This document shows positions 52,301 to 63,180 of a stretch of DNA of 64,000 nt, piece after piece. A program made the translations under genes and the position numbers. The stretch is from Turritopsis dohrnii. Taxonomy: Eukaryota > Cnidaria > Hydrozoa > Anthoathecata > Oceaniidae. Numbering within the stretch: the first letter of the stretch is position 1; each line of letters opens with the position of its first letter. Location of the stretch: the NCBI GenBank assembly GCA_027922465.2, contig BQMF02000119.1:905629-969628 (forward strand). The letters run 5' to 3'. The notes beneath the pieces were generated by a model, which did no database searches, was not told the DNA's origin, and was given only the letters and a program-made list of their open reading frames with translations.

Positions 52301-54630
52301 ATTTGGACGAAATTGATAAATATTTGATTAAAACAGTTAAAGTGGCTTATATGAGTGGAAAGGGGAACAACCATTTGGTACCGTTGCTGATTCCAGAAGA
52401 TGTAACTGTTGCTCTAGAAATCTTGAGCAATTCAGAAGTTCGTGATTTCGCTGGTGTCAATAAGGAAAACCATTATTTGTTTCCCAGCACTCGTGGTTCA
52501 CTAGACCATGTCTCTGGGTGGCATTCTTTCCACCGAGTGTTTGAAAACTTACCCCTCAAAGAACCGAAAAAGATGAAATCTACATCAAATAGACACAGAA
52601 TTTCAACACTGTTTGCAGCCTGTGATTTATCAAGTAATGACAGGGAAAGCTTTTATAAGCATATGGGACATGCTAAAGGCATCAATGAGAACATTTACCA
52701 AGTTCCAATGGCTATTGCGGAAATCACAAAAGTGGGAAAGCAGCTGTTAGCTATTGATTCAGGTAATTATCATGAAGAACTGTCAAGGACATTTCATTTT
52801 TATTTCATTAATTTTCAGTTTGTGTAGCTTTTTTACCAATTTCTCATGAAACCAGGATACAACATTAGCTAATCCAGTAGCAACTTAAAAAATTTGATGA
52901 CTATATATATCTATTTTTGTTATTCCTTATGATTTTCTGTTTAGGTAAATCTGAAAAAAGTGAAGGAACACATTTTAATACCAATAAATGTGGTGGGTGT
53001 TATTTCTTTAGACTGTTAATTGTTATTGTTTGCATGGGGTTGCGATCCTTTTACTTGCTAGATTATTTTGTTTGAATCTTATCAGGTCTATCAAGAAAAA
53101 CTAGCGCTAGCTGTGTGGAAGGCGCTATTAGTGAACCAAAAGTTCATGATGCTTTATCAGGTGATATGCGGGATATATGCTTTGTTTTGATAGTGTGGAG
53201 TGTGTTTTCAGAAAGTTTTTCCTGTCTATTTTCGTTTCTTGTAACCCATGCAACGTGTAATATGAATAAAAGCCATTGTACTGAATTCTTATTTTTCTTT
53301 AGTCTCATCGCCCAAAAGGAAATACACTCTGAGAGGTACTATCTTTACTATTTTTTCTCTCTTGACTGTGTCAGCATAAGTAAAGACTATGAATGAATAC
53401 TTTTTGCATTTTGATATTAGCTAAGCGGAAAAGAAACCATAAAGACTCCTTTAAAAAACTGGATGTAAATGAATCAGCGACTGACATAGAATCTGTTGAA
53501 TCAAGTGATGAAGATTATAGGAATAGCCTTACCGGTAACTACTTTATGAGCACAAAGATTGCATTTTGTTACAGTTGTTACTCGTTTTCTTCGGAATGTT
53601 AATGAAATTGAAAATGCACAGTATTAACATTTTCATACAGTGTTAAATAATGTTCTCTTTGATTTTGTTGCAGATTCTGTTGCAGATTCTGTTGAAGATT
53701 CTGTGGAATCAGATGAAGAGGCCTGCAAGAGTAAAACCGGTATGAAAACGATTTCCTGTCGTAAGGGAATGCAATCCATTATGTGGCATGCACCTAATAA
53801 CATTTATTATTCCGCACAGTGGAAAACCGGCCTTAAAGTAGGAATTCTCACTTTGTATTTATATCATAACGGTACAGAACTTCTGTATAAACACTGCATT
53901 GTGCTGATATTTCTAATTCACCTATGTATACCCTTGCACTGATGTGGGTACAAATTTACGAAGTGGGAATCACACTGTTAGTACAAAATTATAATTGTGG
54001 ATTAAATTGTGTAATTGTGTAACAACGTGTACTGTTACATAAAAAACAAATTACTTTGCATAAAAACTGTTCCTTTCTTTTAGTCATTCAGGGACGCAAG
54101 AATTCTGTTTGGACCAAGTCTGTTGAGAAAGCCTTTTTTAAAGAGTTTGGTTGTTTCGTTAATCGCACTTCGGAAGCCCCTATGCCTAGTAAGCGATGTT
54201 TATGTTTTTGACAGTAGGCTAATACTTGACATTTCCTCATGACACAATAAATCGTTGTGATTTCCTTGGAAATAGCAATGACATCAATGTCTGATATGAG
54301 TTTCTGAATTTACGGTTAATAGGGTTTTCCAATAGCGCTTGTTTTATCTGCCGTTTATTGGAATACATGAGACATGCAGAAATTTTAAAACACCAGAATA
54401 TAATGTGTGTTTCATTTAGGCTTGGCAATGATGAAAATTGTTATCCAGTCATTTTAAAAGCGTGTTTTAGTATGTTATTTTTTATAATTTCAGGTCGCAA
54501 AGCTATGTTGTCGTTTGTAGAACGGTTTAACTTGGAAGTTCCTTTCGAAAAAGTAAGAAACAAAATCAATAATGAAAGAAGTAAGCATGATGCACTAGTG
54601 TCGAGGAGAAAGGCAGATTTGAATATGTGA
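46350..54630 (+). CDS. Kinase-like / C2H2 zinc finger / tyrosine recombinase-like protein, about 19 exons
   Basis: Small exons (46350-46379, 46460-46489, 47392-47505, 47585-47662) lead to 47813-48952, a protein kinase-like domain: GEGNFARVYR, then IAIR where the ATP-binding Lys is expected, AGDLKPNN in place of HRDLKPEN, TDLN in place of DFG, and YYLAPELL. Acidic linker exons follow (49141-50851). The large exon from about 51106 to 52761 has a zinc finger (LCIFCQKMIKNSTLSRHIRLCH), a second CCGTC...H...C finger, and a tyrosine-recombinase-like core: NARRGGEPARM (Arg I), GKGNNHLVPLL (Lys), STSNRHRISTLF (Arg II), MGHAKGINENIYQ (His, Tyr). About seven tail exons end at 54630 with a basic helix. 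The recombinase region resembles Crypton-type enzymes, so a mobile element is likely. Confidence 0.75.
46538..47305. mobile_element. 768-bp TTAA-target element with TTTTGGCGG motif arrays
   Basis: Terminal repeats GGGAAGAAATTTTGGCGGA in inverted orientation, flanked by TTAA (46534-46537, 47306-47309). AATTTTGGCGG-type motifs are repeated at least four times near each end. The centre on the minus strand encodes an acidic tail ending FDFITDDEFDS stop (46840-46925). TTAA targets are used by piggyBac and Kolobok elements. Lies in an intron of the kinase/recombinase gene. Confidence 0.85.
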
Positions 54631-54721
54631 AGATAGCATATCTTAATTTGCTTTTTGTTTTTGATCTCGATAGCTACTTATGTTAAGTTTATCGCCCTTT
54701 CATGTATCATTGATTTGAATA

Positions 54722-54896
54722 CAGTAGAATCCCGATAACTCTAACCCCCGATAACTGGAACTTTCAATAACTCGAACCAACTTCGAATTCCCCTTCACCA
54801 ATACTTTCTCATAAAATACCCCTGATAACTCAAACATTCCATAACTCGAACTATTTTCTCGGTCCCGTGGGATTTCCAGTTATCGGGTCTCTACTG
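54722..54896. mobile_element. 175-bp Tigger/pogo-like MITE
   Basis: Ends CAGTAGAATCCCGATAACT and inverted CAGTAGAGACCCGATAACT, flanked by TA. Internal repeats of GATAACTCGAAC. TA target and CAGTAGA ends are typical of Tigger-type MITEs. Confidence 0.85.
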
Positions 54897-56196
54897 TATT
54901 TTTATTTCGTGTTTTCGATGATATTTCCTACTGAAGATATTACTTTACTTATACTTTTTTTACATAACAATTCGTATGGTCTTCCAGAGAGATCGGAAAG
55001 TAAAAAAAAGTCCCATTAGAAAATCCAAAGTTGAACCTTGGTCTAAGTAAGCCAAATGTTCCATTTAAACCTTCGACTTATAAGAATTATACAGTATATA
55101 TACTTTCACGACTTTTTCTTTTTCTTATGGACAAAGTTTATGACATGTCCCGTTCTAAAATAAATTGTATTGGTGAATGATAGCGTCGATGTCGGTTTGT
55201 CCATGTAATCTATTTGTTATGTTTTGGTCTTATAATGAAGACTATTTGCGATCAAGTAGTATTTTCTCGTTTCAACTTTTGTTTTTGCCCACTTTTGAGA
55301 GGCTGTATATATGTAATGGAGCAAGTTAATGTGTCAATAACTGCTCATCATGGAATTCATCATAAACTTTAATGAGCAGAGTTTGACACATAAACATAAA
55401 CATTATCTTAGTTTTTGTATTTGATTCGGATTAATTCTTTGTTAGAAAAGCAATTTCCTATCTGTATGATCTGCTGATGATATCAGATTTATTAAGAGAC
55501 GTAGATGGACCTGGTGAGGATCTGTGTTATTTGGCTCTTTTAACCAATGGCGGAACAAAGATTTGAAACATTTACTTATTTTGTATCACATTAATTTTAT
55601 TTGGAAAAAAGATATGTTGCTTTTTGAAATTGTCTATTTTATTACTATAACCCAAATCCACATTCAAAAGAGTAAGTGTCATATTCATTGACGAGCAAAG
55701 TGGCTTTGAACAGGCTGTGAATTGCTACAACGCAACTTTATCACTGAGTTTGATATCAGGATTCCCTTCTGCTCTCAGGACTCTTATTGTTAATAATCTT
55801 GCCGGAAATGACGTAATTCTCAATTGTTTTGTGTCAATTTTAAATAGAAAGAACCCCGTATTCAAGAAAATGGTTTCCAAAATAATGGTTCTATTATGAT
55901 AAATTTGGCACATTTGGTTGCTAAGAAATGTTGACCAAATGAACCTAACAACATAGGGGATATTTAATGTCAACCAAAGTTTCCTAGAAAATATTCATAA
56001 AACTTTGGTCGACAATATGTTGCTGAAGTAATCAATCATTGATCAATTGCAATCCCATAGCAATTTAGGGCCTTAAACATAAGCTTTCGTAGCTAAATTA
56101 TTCCATTTTAAAGTAAAAACACGACACAATTTGTCGACGAAATATGTCTACCATTAGGCGCACTTTATGTCGTGATAACTAAAAGAACCAGATAGC

Positions 56197-56239
<43 letters not shown>

Positions 56240-56243
56240 CTAG
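54897..56243. other. No gene; end of the large transposase intron
   Basis: AT-rich. Contains inverted GTCGAC-type motifs (55999-56013, 56133-56138) matching the left end of the intron, and a TA microsatellite at 56199-56238 just before the splice acceptor at 56243. Confidence 0.5.
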
Positions 56244-56833
56244 GAGGAGAACATTATCAAACTCTGTAACTCCATGCCAATTCTAGTCAAACATTTGGGG
56301 TTTGCTGGTACTGATATCCATCATGAATCGGTGACATTATGCCAGCAATTTAAACAGCTTTTTTTTAAGTACAGTAGATGTCACATGTTAATGAATTCTA
56401 CAAGTCACTTCAATGATGAGGAGTTAACTCAATTAGGTTTGCATATTTTACATGATGTATTTAGCTGCCTGCAACATTATAAGATTTTTTATCATGTTAC
56501 TTTTCCTCATTTAGATAATGCAATTAAAAGTTTGATTTTTTATTTACGTGTTCACTGGCCAACTGAAAGCATCACTCCAAAAATGCACATACTTGAGGAC
56601 CATGTGGTGCCTTTTATTGCAAAATAGAAGTCAGGACTTGGCCTGTATGCAGAACAGGGGGCGAAAGCATTCACCCTGAGTTTAACAACCTAAAAGCTGT
56701 ATATTGCAGAATGCCGTCGACTGTTTGTAGGTTGAAGGCTATGATGAAGGAGCACTTCATCAGAACCTCTCCAGCTAGTCAAGTGTTAAGACCAGAAAAA
56801 GTTTCAAAAAAACAAAAAGAAAGGGAAGAGTGA
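56244..56833 (+). pseudogene. RAG1-N-like transposase, last coding exon with the catalytic Glu region
   Basis: Follows an AG acceptor in phase with the donor at 17104. It encodes LCQQFKQLFFKYSRCHML, TPKMHILEDHVVPF, then GGESIHPEFNNLKAVY and MKEHFIRTSPASQ, ending in a lysine-rich tail. The ESIH segment is at the place where the RAG1-type core has its catalytic Glu region, by order. A TAG at 56625 and a one-base shift near 56660 disable it. The fit of phase, order and strand with 16945-17103 is why I call it the same gene. Confidence 0.75.
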
Positions 56834-57337
56834 CATAGAGAGAAACAACATATTAGTGCTGAGTATCAGTTCAATAGTTATTAGTTAATTCTTAAAGAAA
56901 ATAACATATTTACCATCGCATTTCTATATTTTTCGATCTTCTCAGTGTCTCCAAATTTTCAATAACTTCCACATCTTCGTGAGTCAAGAAAAAAATTGGG
57001 CCTATAACAAGTTTGGTATCAATGTTTAGGACATTTAATGTTGGGTTCAATGCAAGGAAAACTTCAGGAAACCCGTAAATCCACTCTCCCTGCAATGTAC
57101 TAAAAACTCACTTCTTCGACCAACATGCCTTCAAAACTTCAAAACTAAATTACCTCGTGTATATTGTTCCAGATGATTGCTCACGTGCTTTGTATGATAG
57201 TTGTGCCAGCGAAATAAAACGGTCAGCAGTTCTAATTATGCACAAGTATTAAATAAGAGGCAGTCATAAATTAACAAAATTTTTGCTATATTTTCCTGAC
57301 TCGAAACCCGAGGCAGAGGCCATTATGAACATTGCGT
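56834..57337. other. 3' non-coding region of the RAG1-N-like transposon
   Basis: No gene seen. Ends with the inverted terminal repeat. Confidence 0.4.
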
Positions 57338-57388
57338 GTTTTTAGCGCGTGCGCATAATAACTTGTGCATTGCAAACGGACGTGACCG
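57338..57388 (-). repeat. Right terminal inverted repeat and target duplication of the RAG1-N-like transposon
   Basis: Inverted reading from 57384 is CACGTCCGTTTGCAATGC, then TATTATGCGCACGCG. ACCG at 57385-57388 is the second copy of the target duplication. Confidence 0.75.
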
Positions 57389-59013
57389 AGGTGAGATCGT
57401 TCCTAGGAATGACAAATTACAGTGCAACGTTTATTCCTGACTATGCCAGCATTACAGCTCCCTTAAGAAAACTTACCTGCAAAGGAGAACCTTTTGAGTG
57501 GACCACATCATGTGAGGACGCCTACACCCAACTAAAACAAGCCCTCCGGAACCAAGTCACCATGGCGTACTTTGATCCTACCAAAGACACAAAGTTGATT
57601 GTAGACGGCTCCAGAAAAGACGGACTCGCTGCCATCCTTGCACAGAAAGGCCAATTCGGTATGACAGCAGAGCCACAACAACAGCCGAGAAGAACTGGTT
57701 CATGAGCCAGGTATCAACAACCCCTCGGACTACTTGTCACGGCACCCAAAACCAGAATCCATGACGGAAACAGAACAGTTCTTACTGGTTACGAATGCCA
57801 TATTCAGAAAGGACTCTGCCATCACGACTGATGAGATCGTGCAAGCAACGCAAGAGGACACCACTCTGTGTACACTAGCCTCTGCCGTTAGACGAGGTTA
57901 CATCTCAAAAGACGAAAAGACCCTAGCTCCATACAAACCAATATTTCGGGAGCTGGGAATCGATGACTCAGGAATTATCCTGAGAGGAGATCGAATCGTC
58001 ATACCGGAGAGGCTACGCCAGAAAATCATCCAAATCGCTCACGAAGGTCACCAAGGTATGGTTAAAAGCAAACAACTTATTAGAAGCACCATGTGGTTCC
58101 CCGGAATTGACAAAGCAGTAGAGGAAGCGATCAGCTACTGCAACGCTTGTCAAGCCGCCACGAATACCAAGCAGCAGGAGCCACTCAAACCATCGCCGCT
58201 CCCCTCACAACCATGGATGAAGTTGAACACGGACCTGTTCGGACCAATAGACGGGGGATCAGAGTATGTGCTGATAGTACAGGACACGTATTCAAGGTAC
58301 CCGGCAGTAGAGATAATAAACTAAACAGGACACAAGGCGGTGATACCAGCGATGGAGCGAATCTTTTGTACCTTCGGCATACCAGAGTACCTAGGATCCG
58401 ACAATGGGCCTCCCTACTGTGGCAGTGAATTCCGAACATTTGCAAAACACTTGGGATTCAGACATGGTCCCAAAATACCGTTGGCACCGTGGACCAACGG
58501 AATGGTTGAAAATTTCAACCATAACTTGAAGAAGCTTTTGCAAACTGCTTCAGTCGAGCAAACCAACTGGAGACTGGAATTGCAACGATTGCTTTTAGTC
58601 TACAGAGGGACCCCACACACCATGACAGGGCGCAGTCCAGCGGAAGTACTGTTCAATGGACGACAATATCGCACCCGACTTCCCGCCATGAGAACACAGG
58701 AAACACCCGCCTACCACTAGGAGATAGAGAAGAAGCAAACTGCACGCAAGGAAACGATGAAGAGATACGCAGACAAGAAAGCATATGTTGCAGAGAGCAA
58801 CCTGGAGTTGGGTGATTGGGTGATGTACCGACAGCAACAGAACAAAAAGAGTGACACACCATTTTGCGCCATACCCCATCGCATTGTACAAATCGCAGGA
58901 AGCCGAGTTACTGCAGCTCGTGATGGGCATGCCATTACCCGTCACAGCACATTTTTCAAGAAAATACCCAACCACCCTGACAGACATCCCCAGACATTAA
59001 CCAAAAGGGGAAG
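57385..59013 (+). mobile_element. Gypsy LTR retrotransposon, 3' part: RT end, partial RNase H, integrase
   Basis: Continues the frame broken at 13006 with the FLGM motif of the RT thumb. RNase H starts (LIVDGSRKDGLAAILAQ) but is cut by an internal deletion near 57660. The integrase has an H2C2 finger (HEGHQGMVKSKQL ... CNACQAA), then DLFGPIDGG, SDNGPPYCGSEF and NGMVENFNHN as D, D, E. Stops at 58322 and 58718 interrupt the ORF. It ends with a polypurine tract AAAAGGGGAAG and a possible LTR start TGATGT at 59014. The LTR body is replaced by AAT repeats, the hairpin and LINE sequence. Confidence 0.9.
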
Positions 59014-59081
59014 TGATGTAATAATAATAATAATAATAATAATGAATTATTTTGTTGATTTCATCCCAAGCAAAACGACTG

Positions 59082-59338
59082 ATTTTTATTCTTCCTAGCT
59101 TCATTTTGTCATTTTATTTTATTTGCTTATAAGTATATAATATATTATTCTCATCATTAATATTTTCGTCGACCTTATGTCAACTCGTCAGCGATGATTT
59201 CTGCACAATAAGATTCCAGAAATCATCGCTGACGAGTTGACATAAGGTCGACGAAAATATTAATGATGAGAATAATATATTATATACTTATAAGCAAATA
59301 AAATAAAATGACAAAATGAAGCTAGGAAGAATAAAAAT
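59082..59338. repeat. Perfect 122-bp inverted repeat with 13-bp loop
   Basis: Arms 59082-59203 and 59217-59338 are exact reverse complements, loop CACAATAAGATTC. No coding potential. It lies between AAT microsatellites of the Gypsy LTR start and of the LINE 3' end. Confidence 0.97.
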
Positions 59339-62300
59339 AATAATAATAATAATGAATTTATTTCGGCATATCCATTTTACAAGAAACTGGCTCTTCATCC
59401 GAAAAATTAACAAAAAAGTTGACAAAATTAATTACTAAAAACTATTTATATATAAAATTGATAAAAATATGTTAAAAATACTTTATATTTGTATATTAAA
59501 AACTGGAAGTAAATACATAGGGTCGGTTAATATTGTATGGGGAAAAAGTAGTCGAATAGCGAATAGAATAAATAGTAATCGGACAGGCCACCCAGCACCA
59601 CATAATGGAATAGGAATCAGATGAGCTATATCAGACTCGTGAACGTAAGACTGAACTACACAAACCAAAATAACTTTGTTAGTATTTTAAATACATTAGT
59701 AAATTAAGGAGATAAAAGCATAATATTTTCAAGTAACCAGTAAACAGAAAAAAAAAATAAAATAAAATAAATAAATAAATAAATAAATAAATAAAAAAAG
59801 GACGGATAGGGATAGTTCACTGGTGACGCTGAAAATATTTTGCCTGAGCCTGGTCAAGTAAATATTTCTTCACCTCCTTCGAGAAAATATTAAAATTACT
59901 TATTGATCTTATTTGATAAGGCAAAGTATTAAAAAGAACACGTGCCTTGCCTATGAAAGTGTTGTTATTTTTATCGTAGTTTTCTGTCAGATATTCATCA
60001 TTGTTTCTAAGATTTCAAGGGCGCTTTTTAAATGAAAGTTTCAGATAGGACGGAAATGATGTCACGTATAGAGCTTTATGTATCAATTTTATTGTGCAGA
60101 AGTCAACTCTCTCATTGATAGGTAACCAGCCAAGCAAAATTACATCAAGTGAATTACTATATCGACCATTTACGAACGAGCAGGTGGCTTTAAGTAGTTT
60201 TTGTATACGTATCAGATGATTTTGTGATGTATTAGAGTAAACTACATTGCCATAGTCAGTTTTTGAAATAATGAGAGCTTCTGCAAGATGTTTCCTCGTC
60301 TTTTGTGGTGCAAAACGTTTTATTTTCTTCAATACAAACAATTTCTTGTGGCAAGAACTAATAAGTTGATCAATATGTTTTTCCAGGAGAGGTTGTCTTG
60401 AAATATCATACCAAGTATCCTCCAGTTGTTAACTCTTTCTACTTCACCATTGTTAAGATAAAATGTGTGCTCAAAATCTTGTAAGCGTTGTTTAGTTTTA
60501 GTAGTAGAAAAAATGATATATTTAGTTTTGGTACCATTCAATAACAGATTGTTGTCTTTAGACCAAGTGTTCAGATTATATAGACGTTTTTCAGTGTTTT
60601 GAATAGTTTTTTGAAGTTGTGAGATTTTGAAATGTTCATACTGAGTGGTGTCATCAGCATATTGACATGTATTAGCAGAATCAACGGGATCAATATCTTG
60701 TATGTCATTTACGTATAAGTTCAATAGCAGTGGACCTAATACCGATCCTTGCGGAACACCAAAATAAGACGTTTTCACGGAAGATTTGGAGTCATTTATC
60801 TGAACAAATTGCGATCTGTTGCCAAGGTAACTGATGAACCATTTAATGCAGTCGTTGAAAACCTATTTTATGTAGCTTTTGGATAATTGTGTGATGTTGG
60901 ACTGTATCGAAAGCTTTTGAAAAATCACTAAAAACTGATAAAGTAAGTTCACCTTTTGACATTGCACGTAAGATATCATCACGAATTTTCAATAACAAAG
61001 TGTTTGTGGAGTGCGATTTTCGAAAGCCAGCCATAGTAATCTTTTAATGTACAAGATTCTTCTAAAAATGCACATAATTGTTTGTGCCAACTAAGCGTTC
61101 ATAAATTTTAGAAAACAATGGACGGTAGTCATCAAGCTTCCGTGGGTCATTGTGTTTGGGATCGGACTTACTTTTGCCAGCTTCCATTGAGCTGGGAATG
61201 AATTCTCTGATATGGCTGCGTTGATAATATGAGTTAATGGAGATGTTAAGTACTCATAAACAGGTTTTATATGATGAACGGAGATATCATCATAACCTGC
61301 AGAACAGTCTAAACGAAGGTCTTTAAGTTTCTTTTAACTTGTTGGTAAGTGACATGTTGTAGAGTGAAATTGATATCTGAAGCTTGATTTGGTAGAGACT
61401 CAGTGTTGGCAATATATCTTCAGGTTCTAAATAATTTGAATTTAAAAGACGGTAGCAGTTGATATGTAGTGATTGTTTAAGTCCTCTACGTTAACCGTTA
61501 GTGCTTGATTCTTTGGTTTCAAAATTCGGTGAACAAAACGCCAGATGTTCTTTGGACGTTTACTGCTTAGTGCTGAGGTTAAAATTTTTTCTTCGTAGAT
61601 TTGATTTTGTATTTTAGTTTGTTGCGAACGTCTCTGTAGGTTGTCCAATCGGAACTTTTCTGGGTTTGGTGAGCAAGGTATCGCTACGATTGCATTCAGA
61701 TTTGAGTTGTTGAATGTCAAACTTTTTAGCCAAGGAGCAGGAGGTCTGGTACACTTTATGCGTTTTAAAGGTGCATGTCGTTCTATGCATGATGTTACTA
61801 GATTATTAAAAATTTCTAATTTGCCTTCTGGATTTTGCATGGCATATACAGAACTAAATGGTAACATTTGAAAATCTGTTTGAAGTCGTCAAGTACGAAC
61901 TTGCTATTGTCCCGAATAAATTTATAACGAGGTTGATAACGGTCAATTCTTGCGTTTAAACCGATATATGGACCATCGTGATCACTGATTTCAAAGCATG
62001 GTAGTACATCAATCATCTTGACTTTGTCAGGTGTATTTGTCATAAAATGATCAATGAGTGATGTATTATTATGAGTTGGTTTGTTTATAACTTGTGATAG
62101 GTGATGCGATTTTAATACATCAATGTACGATTTAGTAATCATATTATCGGTGTCCAAATAATTAATATTGAAATCGCCTGTTATCAAAAATAAGCCATTC
62201 CATTTACTTGAAATCTTGTATATCAGAGAATCAAATTTATTTAACCATTCTAGTTTAGACTCTGTTGTAAACTTTGGTTGATAGAAAATGCCCATTAAGA

Positions 62301-63180
62301 TATGACTGTGACGGTTTTTACCTTGAAATTCCAACCATAAGTGTTCGATATCAGTGTCTAATGAATTTAAGTCTTTTCGAACTTTACACAATCTCTTACA
62401 TATGCTGCAACTCCACCTCCGCGTTTATTTTCTCGATTCTTACAGTGCAAATTGTACCCAGGAATTTCTACGTAATCAAGAAGATTTTCATTATCAGTTA
62501 GCCATGTTTCAGATAGCGTAAGAATATCAAAGTTGCAGTCGTAATTCATTGACTCGAATTCACTAAACGTTGAAGCAAGAGATTGACAGTTCAGATGCAA
62601 GATTTTTAGAAGATGTTCGTGTTTTGCAAGTTGTTTTTATGAATATCAATATTATTTATGTTCTCTTCATTTAACGGTTCGCATTCAACGTCTCTCTGTT
62701 TGTAAAAAGGAAGCAGAGATAGAGTACAATCATAACAAGTCCATTTATATACTGATTTAGCTGTGTATCTATTTCGTTGTGATTTAGGTAAAGTTATGCA
62801 GCTTATATGGGTTAAGTTAAAGCATTTCTCACATTCAAAGCGTTTACGATTACTACCAACTCCTTTCCAACATATCGTACATTTCGGTGCATTGTTACGA
62901 GAACGTGAACCAGGTCCAGGATTTGTTTCGACATCTCCGCTTAATATTGCGTTATACGTTGCAACAGTATTAGAATAATAAACAATTCTACTTTTTGCTC
63001 TTTTGATTTTACTCTTAAATGGTCGTAAACGTCGGTATTGTGGTTGAGTTTCATCAGATCTCATGAGATTTTCTAATGTTAATGTTTCAGTAATTATCAC
63101 CAAAAGCAAAAATACTATCTTCAATTTCATAACGATGGTTGGTTTCCACATGCTGTCATGTAAGAACGATGTGTGTTTGT
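59339..63180 (-). pseudogene. CR1-like non-LTR retrotransposon with 2A peptide, PHD finger, endonuclease and RT
   Basis: 5' part 62606-63151: hydrophobic leader MKLKIVFLLLVIITETLTL, a 2A-type motif LSGDVETNPGP (62912-62944), then a PHD finger (CTICW, FECEKCFNLTHISC, WTCYDC). The APE-type endonuclease runs about 62600-61870 (LSETWL, LITGDFNINYLD, SDHDGP). Reverse transcriptase pieces are SDFSKAFDTV (near 60900), GVPQGSVLGPLL (near 60750) and YADDT (near 60650). The ORF ends at 60015. Frameshifts lie near 62390, 61440, 61035-60780 and 60335. The 3' region holds a TTTA repeat (59758-59795) and a terminal ATT-type repeat (59339-59352), common for CR1-like 3' ends. Immediately downstream is the 122-bp hairpin. 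Confidence 0.88.
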
